64,000 bases of DNA from Actinomadura luzonensis. GTDB lineage: Bacteria; Actinomycetota; Actinomycetes; Streptosporangiales; Streptosporangiaceae. Below are positions 24,646 to 34,828 of this stretch, in pieces. The stretch covers positions 5,523,001 through 5,587,000 of the forward strand of contig NZ_JAKRKC020000001.1 of assembly GCF_022664455.2 (NCBI RefSeq), given 5' to 3'. Position 1 is the stretch's first letter. Every line of letters begins with the position of its first letter. The notes under the pieces are model-generated. The model had not been told where the DNA came from. It saw only the letters and a list, made by a program, of their open reading frames with translations, and made no database searches. Both the position numbers and the translations under genes were made by a program.

Positions 24646-27600
24646 TCATCCCACTCCGACGGCGGCGAGCGTCGAGCCTCTGCGCGTCTTCGTGACCTTG
24701 AGCTGGGCGGTGATGCGGGAGCGCAGCTCGGCGACGTGACTGACGATGCCGACCGCCCGGCCGCCGTCGCGCAGGCCGTCGAGGATGTCGAGGACGCCGT
24801 CCAGCGTGTCCTCGTCCAGGGTGCCGAAGCCCTCGTCCACGAAGAGCATGCCGATCTCCGCGCCGCCGGCCTCGGCCGTGACCACGTCGGCCAGGCCGAG
24901 CGCGAGGGCCAGGGAGGTGATGAAGCTCTCCCCGCCGGACAGGGTGGCCGGGTCGCGGTCGACGCCCGTCCAGCCGTCGCAGACCCGCAGGCCGAGCCCG
25001 CCGCCCGAGCGTCCGCGCGAACCGGCGGTCTTGCGCAGGTCGTGCCGGAGGAGGTAGCGGCCGGCGGACATGTGGTCGAGGCGTTCGTTGGCGGCGTCCA
25101 CGACCTGGCGCAGCCGCTCGCCCAGCACGTACGACGACAGGCTCATGCTCCACTGGTTGTCGCCGGAGGTGCCGGTGGCCAGGGCCGCCATGCGCTCGGC
25201 GAGGCGGTGCCGCTCCTCGGCCGGCCGCCAGCGCTCGACGCAGGCCGCCAGCTCCGCGTGCAGCTCGGCGAGGCGGCGGGCGCGGGCCGCCGCGTGGTCG
25301 CGGACGCTCGCCAGCCTCGTGTGGGCCTGCTCGGCCGCCTCCCGCGCGGCCCCGGCGGCGGCCGGTCGGGCGCGGGCTCGGCGGCGGCGGCCGTCAGCTC
25401 GGGGTCGGCGAGGGCGGCGGTGACGGCGGCGTGCTCGTCGTCCAGCCGCCGCAGCGCCTCGGCCCGGCGGTCCCGCTCGGCGGGGCTGCGGTAGGCGGCC
25501 TCGGCCTCCGGCACGTCGGCGAACCCGGCCTCGGCCGCCGCCTCCCGCGCCTGGCTCCTGGCCCGGGCCAGCTCACCGGCCGCCGCCTGGGCCGCCTGGG
25601 TGGCCTCGACGGCCTCGCGCAGCAGCTCGGCCTCGTCGGTGAGCCTCGACAGGCGGGCCGCCAGGGTCGGGTCGTCGCCGCGCGCCGCGTCGAGACGGGT
25701 GGCGAGGCGGGCGGCGTCGGCGCTCAGCTCCTCGTGCCTCGTACGGCCGGCCGCCACCCGCGCGGCGACGCGGCGGGCCTGCTCCTCCAGCTCCCGCCGC
25801 TCCTCCCGCAGCCGCGCCACCTCCCGCGCCGCCGCCTCCTCCTGCCCCGCCGACCGCCGCAACCGGTGCAACTCCCGCTCGACACCCGCCAGCACCGCCT
25901 CGGCGTCCACCACGACGGCGTCGCCCCCCACCGCCCCCGCCATCGCAGCCCCGGTCACCTCGGCGCCCGAGGGCACCGCGTCGGCGTCGATCACGGGCGT
26001 CTCGTCTCTGGGGCCCGCCTCTGCGGGCGTCGCCCCTTCGAGCATGTCGCCGTGCCCCGGCCCGGGCCGGCTCGCCTTCCCGGCGCCGCTGTCAGTGGGC
26101 TCAAGCGCCTGACCCTCGGCCGCCCCCTTGCGGGGGTCGCTCACCGTCGCCTTCGGGCCGGGCGCGACGGGGCGGGCCTCCGGGGCCGGAATCGCCTGGG
26201 CGTCCGTGCCGGGAGCAGGGGTGGCAGGAGAGGAGCCGGGCGGGGAGGGGACGCCCGGTGGGGTGAGGGCGGTCTGGGCGAGGCGGGAGCGGAGGCGGGC
26301 GCGGTCGGTCTCCAGCCGGGTGCGGTGGGCGCGGTGGGCGGCCAGGGCCTCGGCGAGCTCCGTCGCCCGGTCCCGGACGCGTTCGCGCTCGGCCTCGACC
26401 CGTTCCAGCGCCGCCGCCAGCGCGGGCTCCCGCTCCGCCACCGCGTGCAGCCGGGACAGCTCCTCCTCCGCCCGGAGCACGGCCTCGGCGGCGGTCTCGG
26501 GGTCGAGGTCTCCGGTGGCCTCGACGGCGTCGGCGTGCCGGGACTCCAGGGAGGCCAGCGCCCGCTCGGACGCCTCCCGTTCGGCGAGGGCCCGCTCGTG
26601 GGCGTCCTCGGCCTCCCGCTCGTCCTCGGCGGACGGGGCGCTCGGGGCCGGCGAGGCGGGGTGCGGGTGGTGCTCGGAGCCGCACACGGCGCACGGGCGG
26701 CCGTCGGCCAGGTCGCGGGCCAGCTCGGCGGCCATGCCGTCCATGCGGGCCTGGCGCAGGTCGAGCCAGCGTTCGCGGAGGGCCTGGGCGTGGTCCACCA
26801 GCTCCTGGTGGGCGGCGGCGGCCGTCTCCAGCTCGGCGGCCAGGGCGTCGCGGCGGCGGGCGGCCTCCAGCGCGGCCCGGGCGGCGTCAACACCGGCGGA
26901 CGCGGCCGGGATCGCGGCGGCCTGCGCCCGCACGTCCGCGAGGGCCGCGCCGGCGTCGGCGAGGCGGGCGGGCAGCTCGGCCTCGGCGGCCGACACCTCC
27001 GCCTCGCGCTGCGCCAGCGCCTCCAGCTCGGCCGCCAGCCGGGCCAGCTCGCGGTCGATCTGGATCAGGTCGGCGGCGGCGTCGCGGACGGCCTGGGCGG
27101 CCGGGATCCTGGCGGCGTCCGTACGGGCGCGGGCGAGCGCGGACTCGGCCTGCTCGATCAGGGCGGGCAGGGCGGCGAGGCGGGCGGTGACCCGCTCGTC
27201 GGCGGCCACCAGCTCGGCCAGCTCCTCCTCGACGCGCAGCAGGTCGCGCCGTACGACGGAGAGCCTCGCCTCCTCGGTCAGCAGCTCGGAGAGCCGGGCG
27301 AGCTCGGCCCGTCGCTCCCGCTCCAGCCGCGCCAGCCCGGCGACGGCGGGAACGCCCAGGCCGGCGACCGCGATCGCGTCCTCGGCGGCCAGGTCGGGCT
27401 GACCGGGCTGGAGGGTGGGGGCGTGGCTCGGGGGCGGGGGGTCGGGGAGGAGGGGGCGGGCGCGGGCGAGGGCGTCGGCGGCCAGGGCGCGGGCCTTGGC
27501 GGCGGCCTCCGCGCGTTGCCGGATGGCCGTGACCAGCGGGATCACCCGATCGGCCCGGGCGGCGTCGTCGAGGACGGCCTGGAGGTCGGCGCGTTCGTCG

Positions 27601-28517
27601 GCGCGTTCGTCCAGCATGCGGCGGGCGGTCAGGGCGTCGGCGTGGCGGCGCTGTCTGTCGGCGAGGGCGGCGGCCCGGTCGAAGCGCAGGCGGGTCTCGC
27701 GCAGCGCCCGCGCCGCCGCCTCGTGCTCCTCCTCGGCGCGGACGGCCACCGCGCGGGCGGCGGCGAGCAGCGCCCCCGCCCACCCCACGGCATCGGCCTC
27801 AGGGGAAGCGGCGGCCTGCGGGGGCGTCTTCAGGGGCGGGGTGAGGGTGTCGCCGGCGGCCTCCTCGACCCGCTGGATCGCGTAGTCGACCTGCCGCCGC
27901 AGCTCCTGCGCCTCCCGCCAGGCGAGCCGCCGCTGCTCGGCCAGCCATCCCTCCGCCGCCGTGAAGATCTTGACGGTGAACAGCCGCTCCAGCAGCCGCC
28001 CCCGCTCCTCCCCGTCGGCGCGCAGGAACTTGGCGAAGTCGCCCTGCGGCAGCATCGCCACCTGCCAGAACTGCTCGGCGTTCATGCCGAGCAGCCCGCC
28101 CACGAGGTCGCCCGCCTCGTCGAGCCGCGTCGTGAGCCCGGCCCAGGACGCGCCCTGCCGCTCGGCGACGACGACCTTGGCCTTCTCCTCGGTGAAGCCG
28201 CTGCCCCGCAGCTTGGGGCGCGACCACGCGGGCGAGCGCTGGATGCGCAGTAAGCGGCCCCGGATGGTGACCTCCAGCGTGACCGACGGCCCGGCCCCGG
28301 CGGAGGCGTGGTCGCAGCGCAGGCTGCGGGCGCTGTTGCGCTGCCCCGGCACCTGCCCGTACAGGGCGAAGCAGAGCGCGTCGAGTATCGTCGTCTTGCC
28401 CGCGCCCGTGGGCCCGTGCACCAGGAACAGGCCCGCCTCCGCGAGGGCGTCGAAGTCGACGGTCTCGGTGCCGGGGAAGGAGCCGAACGCCGTCAGCGTG
28501 AGCCGGTGCGGCCGCAT
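24646..28517 (-). pseudogene. sbcC: SbcC exonuclease subunit, split by a single-base frameshift
   Basis: SbcC is the Rad50-like ATPase that with SbcD cleaves DNA hairpins and protein-blocked ends. N-terminal part: Walker A VHGPTGAGKTT (~34-44), Q-loop region MLPQGDFAKFL, long coiled coil, and zinc hook CAVCGSEHHPHP at mid-coil. The C-terminal part (end of coil, signature LSGGESF, Walker B IGMLFVDEGFGTLD) lies in another frame. The shift is at about 25377: adding one G there gives AEARARPAAAGAAREAAEQ and a ~1,290-residue protein. Without repair the first frame runs on with unrelated Arg/Pro-rich sequence to 25143 and lacks Walker B. ATG lies immediately after the sbcD stop. Either a true mutation or a missing base in the sequence. 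Confidence 0.88.
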
Positions 28518-29627
28518 CTACGCCATCGTCTCCTTCACCCTCGACGCCTCGATGGCCTGTCTTAGCAGGTCTTCCTCCTCGGGCGCGGCAGGCTCGCCGC
28601 GCACCTCGCGGACGAAGTCGAGGGCGACCTCCGCCTCGGGCCGGCCGCTCAGCCGCACGGGCTGGGCGGCGGGTGCGGCGCCGACGGGGTCGAAGGCGAG
28701 GGCGAGGGTGTGCGGGAAGCGGGCGCGCAGCCGGTCCATGGCCTGCTTGGGACGGACGGCGTCGGTGAGGGTGATGTGCAGCCAGTGGCCTTCGACGCCG
28801 GCGTGCCGCGGGTCGGCCAGCAGGTCGTCGAGCTCGCCGCGCAGCCGCGCGACGGGCCGCGGCACCGGCGCGGGCACGAAGTCGGCGCCCTGCCCGAGCG
28901 TGACCAGCCACGAGCCCTTGACGTGCCCCGCCTCGGAGAAGGAGTAGGCCAGCGGCGAGCCGGAGTAGCGCACGGTCTCGGACATGCGCTGCCGCCCGTG
29001 CAGGTGGCCGAGCGCGACGTAGTCGACGCCGTCGAAGGCCGTGAGCGGCACGTGCGCGACCCCGCCCACGCTGATGTCGCGCTCGCTGTCGCTGGCCTGC
29101 CCGCCGGTGACGAAGCAGTGGGACAGCACGACGGAGGCGCGCCGGCGGGCCGCGTCGGCGCGGACGCGGTCCATCGCGTACGTGATCGCCGCCGTGTGGC
29201 TGCGGTCGGGCAGCTCCCAGGGCGCCCGCACCAGCTCCGGCTCCAGGTAGGGGATGCCGTAGAAGGCGACGTCGTCGATCAGCACCGGCTCCCAGGCCCG
29301 CTCGGGCGCGCAGCGCACGTGCACCCCGGCGGGCTCGAACAGCGCCGACCCGAAGCGCAGCCGCAGCGCCGAGTCGTGGTTGCCGCTGATGAGCACCACC
29401 CGCGCCCCGGCCGCGCGCAGCCGGGCCAGCGCCTCGTCGAGCAGCGCGACCGCGTCGACGGGCGGCAGCGCCCGGTCGTAGACGTCGCCGGCGACGGCCA
29501 CGACGTCGACCCGCTCCTGCCGCACCGTCTCGACCAGGTGGTCGACGAACGCCGCCTGCCCCGCGAGCAGGCTCTCGCGATGGAAGGTGCGCCCGAGGTG
29601 CCAGTCGGAGGTGTGCAGGATGCGCAT
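28518..29627 (-). CDS. sbcD: SbcD/Mre11-like exonuclease subunit
   Basis: 369 residues. Calcineurin-type phosphoesterase motifs in order: DWHLGR (8-13), AGDVYDR (~46-52), SGNHDS (~80-85), SHCF and GHLHGRQ. These bind two Mn2+ ions, giving 3'-5' exonuclease and hairpin-nicking endonuclease activity together with SbcC. The C-terminal ~100 residues form the capping region. Its TAG stop directly abuts the sbcC ATG. Confidence 0.95.
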   Translation of the reverse strand: MRILHTSDWHLGRTFHRESLLAGQAAFVDHLVETVRQERVDVVAVAGDVYDRALPPVDAVALLDEALARLRAAGARVVLISGNHDSALRLRFGSALFEPAGVHVRCAPERAWEPVLIDDVAFYGIPYLEPELVRAPWELPDRSHTAAITYAMDRVRADAARRRASVVLSHCFVTGGQASDSERDISVGGVAHVPLTAFDGVDYVALGHLHGRQRMSETVRYSGSPLAYSFSEAGHVKGSWLVTLGQGADFVPAPVPRPVARLRGELDDLLADPRHAGVEGHWLHITLTDAVRPKQAMDRLRARFPHTLALAFDPVGAAPAAQPVRLSGRPEAEVALDFVREVRGEPAAPEEEDLLRQAIEASRVKETMA

Positions 29628-29734
29628 GTCGCAGGAAACTAACAGCTCCCACCGACAAATGCGGCCCCACCCGTCCCACCAGCCGGGAGTAGGCTAAAAG
29701 ATCCGCGGGCAAACCAACGCACATGGGGAGGCCG

Positions 29735-31234
29735 ATGCGCACTGGCCGTGGCACCTTGAGCGTCGCCGCCGGCCTGGTGCTGGTGGCGCTTGCGACGGTC
29801 GGCTACGTTCTGCCGCCCGCCTTCGACCCCCCGCCGCTCAAGGCCGACCCCGCCTTCCAGGCCATCCCGCCGCAGCCGGCCGCCGAGCTGCGGCCGGTGC
29901 GCACCGACGGCGCGATCAGGCGGCAGGAGATCTCGGTCGCGGCCGAGGGCCAGCGGCTGTACGGGACGCTGCGCACGCCGCTGACGCCGGGGCGGCACCC
30001 GGCGATGGTGTTCGTGTCGGGGTCGGGCAACGGCTCGCGCACCGAGTTCACGCCGCAGGCGGAGTTCCTGGCCAAGGCGGGCGTGGTGACGGTCGCCTTC
30101 GACAAGCGCACGGTCGGCTACGACTTCCGCGAGCGCGACTTCGGCCTGCTCGCCGACGACGCCCTGCGCATGGTGGAGTACCTGCGCGCGCTGCCCGAGG
30201 TGGACCCGTCGCGGGTGGGCATCTGGGGCGTCAGCGAGGGCGGCTGGGTGGTGCCGATCGCGGCGGCCAGGAGCACGGCGGTCGGGTTCGTGGTGCTGGT
30301 GTCCTCCCCCAACGTCTCCCCGCTGCGCCAGGTCGCCTGGGCGCTGAACGAGCAGTTGCTGCGGCTGCGGGCCCCCATCGGCGCGCGCGACCTGCTGACC
30401 AGGGCGATGGGCGGCGTCGGCTTCACGTTCCTGCGCTACGACGCGATGCCCGCGTTAAGCCGGATCAAGGTGCCGGTCCTCGCGTTCTACGGCACGACCG
30501 ACCCCTCGATCCCCTTCGTGGAGTCCACCAAGGCGCTCATCACCGCCATGGACCGGGCGGGCAACGACGCTTACACGATCCGGTTCATGGGCCAGGGCGA
30601 CCACGCCATGCGGGTGGGCGGCGGCCCGTTCACCAAGGGCTACCTGGAGACCCTGGCCAACTGGATCACCGGCCTGCCGGGCACCGCGACCCCCGCGGTG
30701 CACATGGCGGGCGCCACCCCCGTGCAGCGGTTCGAGGCCACCGACGTGCCGGCCGCCCCCTGGTACGCGGGCGGCACGATGCTCGGCCTGACGATCTGCC
30801 TGGCCGCCGTCGGCTACGTGGCGGGCCCGGTGGCCGCCATCGTGGTCCGCCTGCGGGGCCGCAACCATCCCCTCGTCGTCGCCGAGGCCAACGCCCGGCT
30901 GTGGCCGCCGGTCCGGCGGCGCCTGGTCAGGATCGCGTGGACCAGCCTGGGGCTGCTGGTGTCGGTGCTGGCGTTCATCATGCTGCTGGTGCTGTTCTCG
31001 ATCAACCAGGCGGGCGCGTGGCCGGCGGTGCTGGCCGGCTGGCTGGTGGTGCGCGTCCTGGCCGCGCTCATGCTGGTGCAGGAGGTCGCGGCGGTGGCGG
31101 CGGTGGTGTCGGCGCTGCGGGAGGGCATGCGGCCGGGCCGCTGGCAGCACGTCGCGGTGGCGGGCGTGCTGGGCGGCACCGGCCTGCTGATGGTGGCGGC
31201 GGCCTACTACGGCCTGTTCGCGTTCCCCTGGTAG
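29735..31234 (+). CDS. Alpha/beta hydrolase with N-terminal anchor and C-terminal membrane domain
   Basis: About 499 residues. One N-terminal hydrophobic helix (signal anchor), an alpha/beta hydrolase domain (~50-310) with nucleophile elbow GVSEGG (Ser), Asp in YGTTDPS and His in GQGDHAM, then three to four C-terminal membrane helices (~335-495). The hydrolase is predicted outside the membrane. The presumed start is the ATG preceded by GGGGAGG; another ATG 12 bases upstream lacks a site. Serine esterases or peptidases of this type are common, but the fused membrane domain is less usual. The substrate is unknown. Confidence 0.82.
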   Translation: MRTGRGTLSVAAGLVLVALATVGYVLPPAFDPPPLKADPAFQAIPPQPAAELRPVRTDGAIRRQEISVAAEGQRLYGTLRTPLTPGRHPAMVFVSGSGNGSRTEFTPQAEFLAKAGVVTVAFDKRTVGYDFRERDFGLLADDALRMVEYLRALPEVDPSRVGIWGVSEGGWVVPIAAARSTAVGFVVLVSSPNVSPLRQVAWALNEQLLRLRAPIGARDLLTRAMGGVGFTFLRYDAMPALSRIKVPVLAFYGTTDPSIPFVESTKALITAMDRAGNDAYTIRFMGQGDHAMRVGGGPFTKGYLETLANWITGLPGTATPAVHMAGATPVQRFEATDVPAAPWYAGGTMLGLTICLAAVGYVAGPVAAIVVRLRGRNHPLVVAEANARLWPPVRRRLVRIAWTSLGLLVSVLAFIMLLVLFSINQAGAWPAVLAGWLVVRVLAALMLVQEVAAVAAVVSALREGMRPGRWQHVAVAGVLGGTGLLMVAAAYYGLFAFPW

Positions 31235-31241
31235 TGGCCCG

Positions 31242-32171
31242 CTACGCCCCGTTCGCGTCGCCCTGGTGGACGTAGGCGTTCATCCAGCGGTCGAGCTCGG
31301 CGAAGACCTGCTTGCGCACGGGCTCGGCCGACAGCACCAGGTCGTGCACGCCGTCCTGGACGCGGACGCAGGTGACGTGCGGCCCGAGCGAGGTGGACCA
31401 GCGGGCGATGTGCGCGGGGTCGAGCACGACGTCGGCCGAGCGCGCCTCCGGGACGAAGTCGCGCACCCGCAGGCCCCGGGAGGAGGCCAGCACCAGCACG
31501 GGGACGTCCACCGCGAGCCCCCTGTGCAGCCGGCGCTGCGCCCGCCGGATGGCGGCCAGCCACATGGCGTGCACGGAGAACCCGCCGAGCGGCTTGAGCT
31601 CCAGGTCGTAGTCCCATTCGCCGCCGTGGTCGCGGTGCAGGGTCTGCCCGTAGACGGTGCTGACGCCGAGCGGCAGCGCCCGCCGCGTGTACGACAGCGG
31701 CGTCCGCAGCAGGTCGGCGGCCACGCGCATCGGCGTGGGCACGTTGAGGTCGAAGAACGGGCTGTTGAGCGCGAGGCCCTGCACCAGCCCGCGTCCGCGC
31801 ACCCGGTCGGCCCAGAGCGCGGCGACCAGGCCGCCCGTGGAGTGGGCGTTGATCGTCAGCTCGTCGTGGTCGCGCCTGATGAGGCGGACGGCCTCGTCGA
31901 TCTCGGGGAAGTAGTCGGTGACGCTCCTGATCAGGCCGCGGGTCTGGTGCGGCAGCAGGGAGCGGCCGTACTTGCGCAGGTCGAGGGCGTAGAAGTCGAT
32001 GCCGCGCTGGACGTAGTGGTCGGCCAGGTGGTCCTGGAAGAAGTAGTCGGTGAAGCCGTGCAGGTAGAGGACCGCCCTGCGGGACCCGGCGGACGCCGTC
32101 CTGGCCACCAGGGTCGCGACGACCTCGCCCTCGAAGTCGTCGGGCAGGTGCAGCGTGGTGGTCTCGTACAT
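31242..32171 (-). CDS. Alpha/beta hydrolase (serine aminopeptidase S33/lysophospholipase-like)
   Basis: 309 residues without signal peptide. LYLHGFTDYF is the oxyanion region, NAHSTGGL the nucleophile elbow (Ser), and GVHDLVLS carries the His near the C-terminus. It resembles monoglyceride lipase/lysophospholipase-like hydrolases. Start MYETTTL chosen because it follows the preceding hydratase stop by one base, which implies co-translation; longer starts would overlap that gene. Its end is 8 bases from the convergent hydrolase gene. The role is unknown; lipid or ester turnover fits the hydratase neighbour. Confidence 0.86.
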   Translation of the reverse strand: MYETTTLHLPDDFEGEVVATLVARTASAGSRRAVLYLHGFTDYFFQDHLADHYVQRGIDFYALDLRKYGRSLLPHQTRGLIRSVTDYFPEIDEAVRLIRRDHDELTINAHSTGGLVAALWADRVRGRGLVQGLALNSPFFDLNVPTPMRVAADLLRTPLSYTRRALPLGVSTVYGQTLHRDHGGEWDYDLELKPLGGFSVHAMWLAAIRRAQRRLHRGLAVDVPVLVLASSRGLRVRDFVPEARSADVVLDPAHIARWSTSLGPHVTCVRVQDGVHDLVLSAEPVRKQVFAELDRWMNAYVHQGDANGA

Positions 32172-32172
32172 G

Positions 32173-33036
32173 TCAGCCACCATAGGGATTGTCGGGCCAG
32201 GACGGTACACCGGGCGGCAGGTCCTCGCTGACCTTCATCGGGAAGTCGGCCTGCCGCTTCTCCAGGAACGCCGTCACCCCTTCGACGGTGTCGGCGGCGC
32301 CGCCCAGCTCGGCCATGAGCCGCGAGTCGGCGGCGTGTGCCTCCCACGGCGAGCTCGCCGACAGGCCGGACCACATCAGGCGGCGGATCGCGGCGACGGA
32401 GACGGCCGAGGTGTTGTCGGCGATCTCCCTGGCCAGCGCGTACGCGGCCGGCAGCAGCTCCTCGTCCGGCAGCACCCGGGAGACCAGCCGCCCGGCCAGC
32501 GCCTCGGCGGCGGGGAAGACGCGGCCGGTGGCGGCCCACTCCATGGCCTGCGCGATGCCGACGAGGCGCGGCAGGAACCAGCTCGACGCGGCCTCGGTGA
32601 CGATGCCGCGGCGGGCGAAGACGAAGCCGAAGCGGGCCGACTCGGCGGCGAGGCGCACGTCCATCGGCAGGGTCATGGTGACGCCGACGCCGACGGCGGG
32701 GCCGTTGATCGCGGCGATGACCGGCTTGAGCGAGCGGGCGATGCGCAGCGCGACGGTGCCGCCGCCGTCGCGCGGCGCCCCCTCGACGGTCTCCACGCGG
32801 TGCTCGCGGTGGCCGAAGGTGCCGCCGCCCCCGCCGAGATCGGCGCCGGCGCAGAAGGCGCGCCCCGCGCCGGTCACGACGATCGCGCGGACCTCGTCGT
32901 CGGCGTCGGCGCGGTCGAACGCCTCGATGAGTTCGGCGCGCATGGTGTGCGTGAACGCATTCAGCCGCTCGGGGCGACACAATGTGAGGGTGGCCACACG
33001 GTCGGCCAGGTGGTACTCGATCTCGGTGAAGGCCAT
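32173..33036 (-). CDS. Enoyl-CoA hydratase/isomerase family protein
   Basis: 287 residues. Crotonase fold: RPERLNAFTHTM (~21-32), oxyanion-hole loop GAGRAFCAGADL (~56-67), and second oxyanion motif AAINGPAVGVGV (~110-121). The segment GIVTEAASSWFLPRLVG carries the Glu usually needed for hydration. It acts in beta-oxidation or related acyl-CoA pathways. A glycine-rich insert (GGGGGTFG) follows the first oxyanion loop. The promoter is probably in the 119-bp gap shared with the LCP gene. Confidence 0.9.
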   Translation of the reverse strand: MAFTEIEYHLADRVATLTLCRPERLNAFTHTMRAELIEAFDRADADDEVRAIVVTGAGRAFCAGADLGGGGGTFGHREHRVETVEGAPRDGGGTVALRIARSLKPVIAAINGPAVGVGVTMTLPMDVRLAAESARFGFVFARRGIVTEAASSWFLPRLVGIAQAMEWAATGRVFPAAEALAGRLVSRVLPDEELLPAAYALAREIADNTSAVSVAAIRRLMWSGLSASSPWEAHAADSRLMAELGGAADTVEGVTAFLEKRQADFPMKVSEDLPPGVPSWPDNPYGG

Positions 33037-33155
33037 GACCGAATCTTATTCGGTCGTGGATGTTCACCCTCCGATAAAGACATATTTCGTATTCGGTGCG
33101 TAGGCTGCCCCCTCGATCCAGCCTACGGAGACTTTTACGGGGAAACGGGGATGTC

Positions 33156-34640
33156 GTGCAGGCAAAGGAACCGGTGAGCGCCGCGGCGGTCCTGGGCTGG
33201 CTGGCGCTGGCGGCGGTGGCGCCGGGAGCCGCGCACCTGCGCGCCGGCTGGCGCAAGACCGGGCTGGTCCTGCTCTCCTGCTACGCGGCCCTCCTGCTGG
33301 CCGCGCTCTGGGTGTGGCTCACGGTCGGCTTCGACGACCTCGCGGGCTCCCTGGTCGACGACACCGTGATGACGGCGCTCATCGCCGGCGCGGTCGCGCT
33401 CGGCGTGGCCTGGTTCGGGCTGATCGTGCACTCGTTCGTGGTGCTGCGGCCGAGCCGGCTGGCGCAGGGCGGGCAGATCCTCACCGGCACGGTGGCGGGG
33501 CTGCTCGCGGTGCTCGTGGTGGTGCCGTTCGGCGCGCTCGGCAACCTCGCGTGGACCGCCCAGGAGACGCTCAACAACATCTTCCAGGAAACGCCGAGCG
33601 ACCCCGGCTCCCCCGCCGTGGCGCAGCCGAAGCCCGAGGACCCGTGGGCGGGCCGCGAGCGGGTCAACATCCTGCTGCTCGGCGGCGACGCCGACGACAA
33701 CCGGGTCGGCGTCCGTACCGACAGCATGAACCTGGCCAGCGTGGACGTGCGGACCGGCAACACCGTGCTGTTCAGCCTGCCGCGCAACCTGGAGGACGTG
33801 CGCTTCCGCCCCGGCACCCCGATGGCGCAGCGGTTCCCCGGCGGCTTCCGCCTGCCGCCCGACCCCGGCGGCGGCCGCAGCGACCTGCTCAACAGCGTCT
33901 GGGAGTACGCCGACGCGCACCCGGAGATCTTCGGCGGCAGGCAGCACCAGGGCCCGAAGGTCCTCATGGACACGATCGGCTACACCCTCGGCGTCAAGGT
34001 CGACTGGTACGCCCTGGTCAACATGTGGGGCTTCGCCCGGCTCATCGACGCCATCGGCGGCATCACGCTCACGGTCGAGACGGACGTCGTGTTCGGCAAG
34101 TACAACGAGGGCCTGGTCAAGGCCGGCACGCGCCGGCTCAAGGGCGCGGACGCCATGTGGTACGCCCGCTCGCGCACCAACAGCGACGACTTCACCCGCA
34201 TGCGCCGCCAGCGCTGCGTGCTGGGCGCGCTGCTCGACCAGGCCGACCCGGCGACGGTGCTCACCCGCTTCAACCGGATCGCCCTGGCCACCAAGGAGCT
34301 GATCAAGACCGACATCCCGCGCTCGATGCTGAGCAACCTGGTGCCGCTCGCGCTCAAGGTCAAGAACGCGAAGGTGACCAGCGTGCAGTTCGTGCCGCCG
34401 CTGATCAGCACCGGCTACCCCGACTGGGAGAAGATCCGCACCGTCGCGGCCAAGGCCCTGCGCGACTCGGCCGCCGCGAAGCCGGCCGTCGCGGCGACCG
34501 CGTCCGCCGAGCCGGCCGACGCCGGGGGCGGCACGTCCGCGAGCCCCGCCCCGAGGAAGACGCCGAAGAAGAAGCAGTCGTCGGCGACCGGGGACGACCC
34601 GGTCAAGGGCCTCACCGAGGGCTGCGGCGGCGCCCTGTAG
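33156..34640 (+). CDS. LytR-CpsA-Psr (LCP) family cell-wall polymer ligase
   Basis: 494 residues. The N-terminal ~130 residues hold three hydrophobic helices, followed by an extracytoplasmic LCP domain (~165-400) with RTDSMNL, SLPRNLEDV and YARSRTNSDDFTRMRRQR, the Asp/Arg residues that hold the polyprenyl-phosphate substrate. A lysine/alanine-rich tail ends with a Cys near the C-terminus. LCP enzymes attach glycopolymers to peptidoglycan. Start GTG with GGGG upstream; an in-frame ATG 60 bases earlier lacks a site. A strong hairpin terminator follows 14 bases after the stop. Confidence 0.9.
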   Translation: MQAKEPVSAAAVLGWLALAAVAPGAAHLRAGWRKTGLVLLSCYAALLLAALWVWLTVGFDDLAGSLVDDTVMTALIAGAVALGVAWFGLIVHSFVVLRPSRLAQGGQILTGTVAGLLAVLVVVPFGALGNLAWTAQETLNNIFQETPSDPGSPAVAQPKPEDPWAGRERVNILLLGGDADDNRVGVRTDSMNLASVDVRTGNTVLFSLPRNLEDVRFRPGTPMAQRFPGGFRLPPDPGGGRSDLLNSVWEYADAHPEIFGGRQHQGPKVLMDTIGYTLGVKVDWYALVNMWGFARLIDAIGGITLTVETDVVFGKYNEGLVKAGTRRLKGADAMWYARSRTNSDDFTRMRRQRCVLGALLDQADPATVLTRFNRIALATKELIKTDIPRSMLSNLVPLALKVKNAKVTSVQFVPPLISTGYPDWEKIRTVAAKALRDSAAAKPAVAATASAEPADAGGGTSASPAPRKTPKKKQSSATGDDPVKGLTEGCGGAL

Positions 34641-34654
34641 CGGCCGCCGGCCCC

Positions 34655-34687
34655 GCCCGGACACCGTCCCGGTGTCCGGGCTTCTTT
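34655..34687 (+). terminator. Intrinsic terminator of the LCP gene
   Basis: Perfect 12-bp stem GCCCGGACACCG / CGGTGTCCGGGC with a 3-base loop (TCC), followed by TTCTTT. The clearest Rho-independent terminator in the window. Confidence 0.9.
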
Positions 34688-34705
34688 GTGCGCTTACTGT
34701 GGGCC

Positions 34706-34720
34706 ATATTGTCAACAATC
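34706..34720. promoter_or_regulatory. GntR-type operator, copy 1
   Basis: ATATTGTCAACAATC; core ATTGT-CA-ACAAT is a palindrome with 5-bp arms. An identical 15-bp copy lies 61 bases downstream. The shape resembles FadR-subfamily GntR sites. Confidence 0.6.
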
Positions 34721-34744
34721 CTGCCGCGCTCGCTAGCCGGAGGC

Positions 34745-34781
34745 TTGTGATGCGGAGATGTTGCCGATATTGTCAACAATC
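34745..34781 (+). promoter_or_regulatory. Promoter and GntR-type operator copy 2 of the NMT1-type importer operon
   Basis: A sigma70-like promoter TTGTGA-17-TATTGT (34745-34750 and 34768-34773). The second exact copy of ATATTGTCAACAATC (34767-34781) covers the -10 box, so a bound repressor would block initiation. Two identical sites 61 bp apart suggest co-operative binding or looping. No GntR gene is adjacent. Confidence 0.55.
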
Positions 34782-34828
34782 TCGTCGTGAATCTCTTGCC
34801 CCCTGGAACGACGCCCTGGAGTGAGATC

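Noticed and set aside
24646..29627. SbcCD as part of a defence island with the SMC cassette
   Set aside because: SbcCD is a housekeeping repair pair in most actinobacteria and lies 11 kb from the cassette with unrelated genes between.
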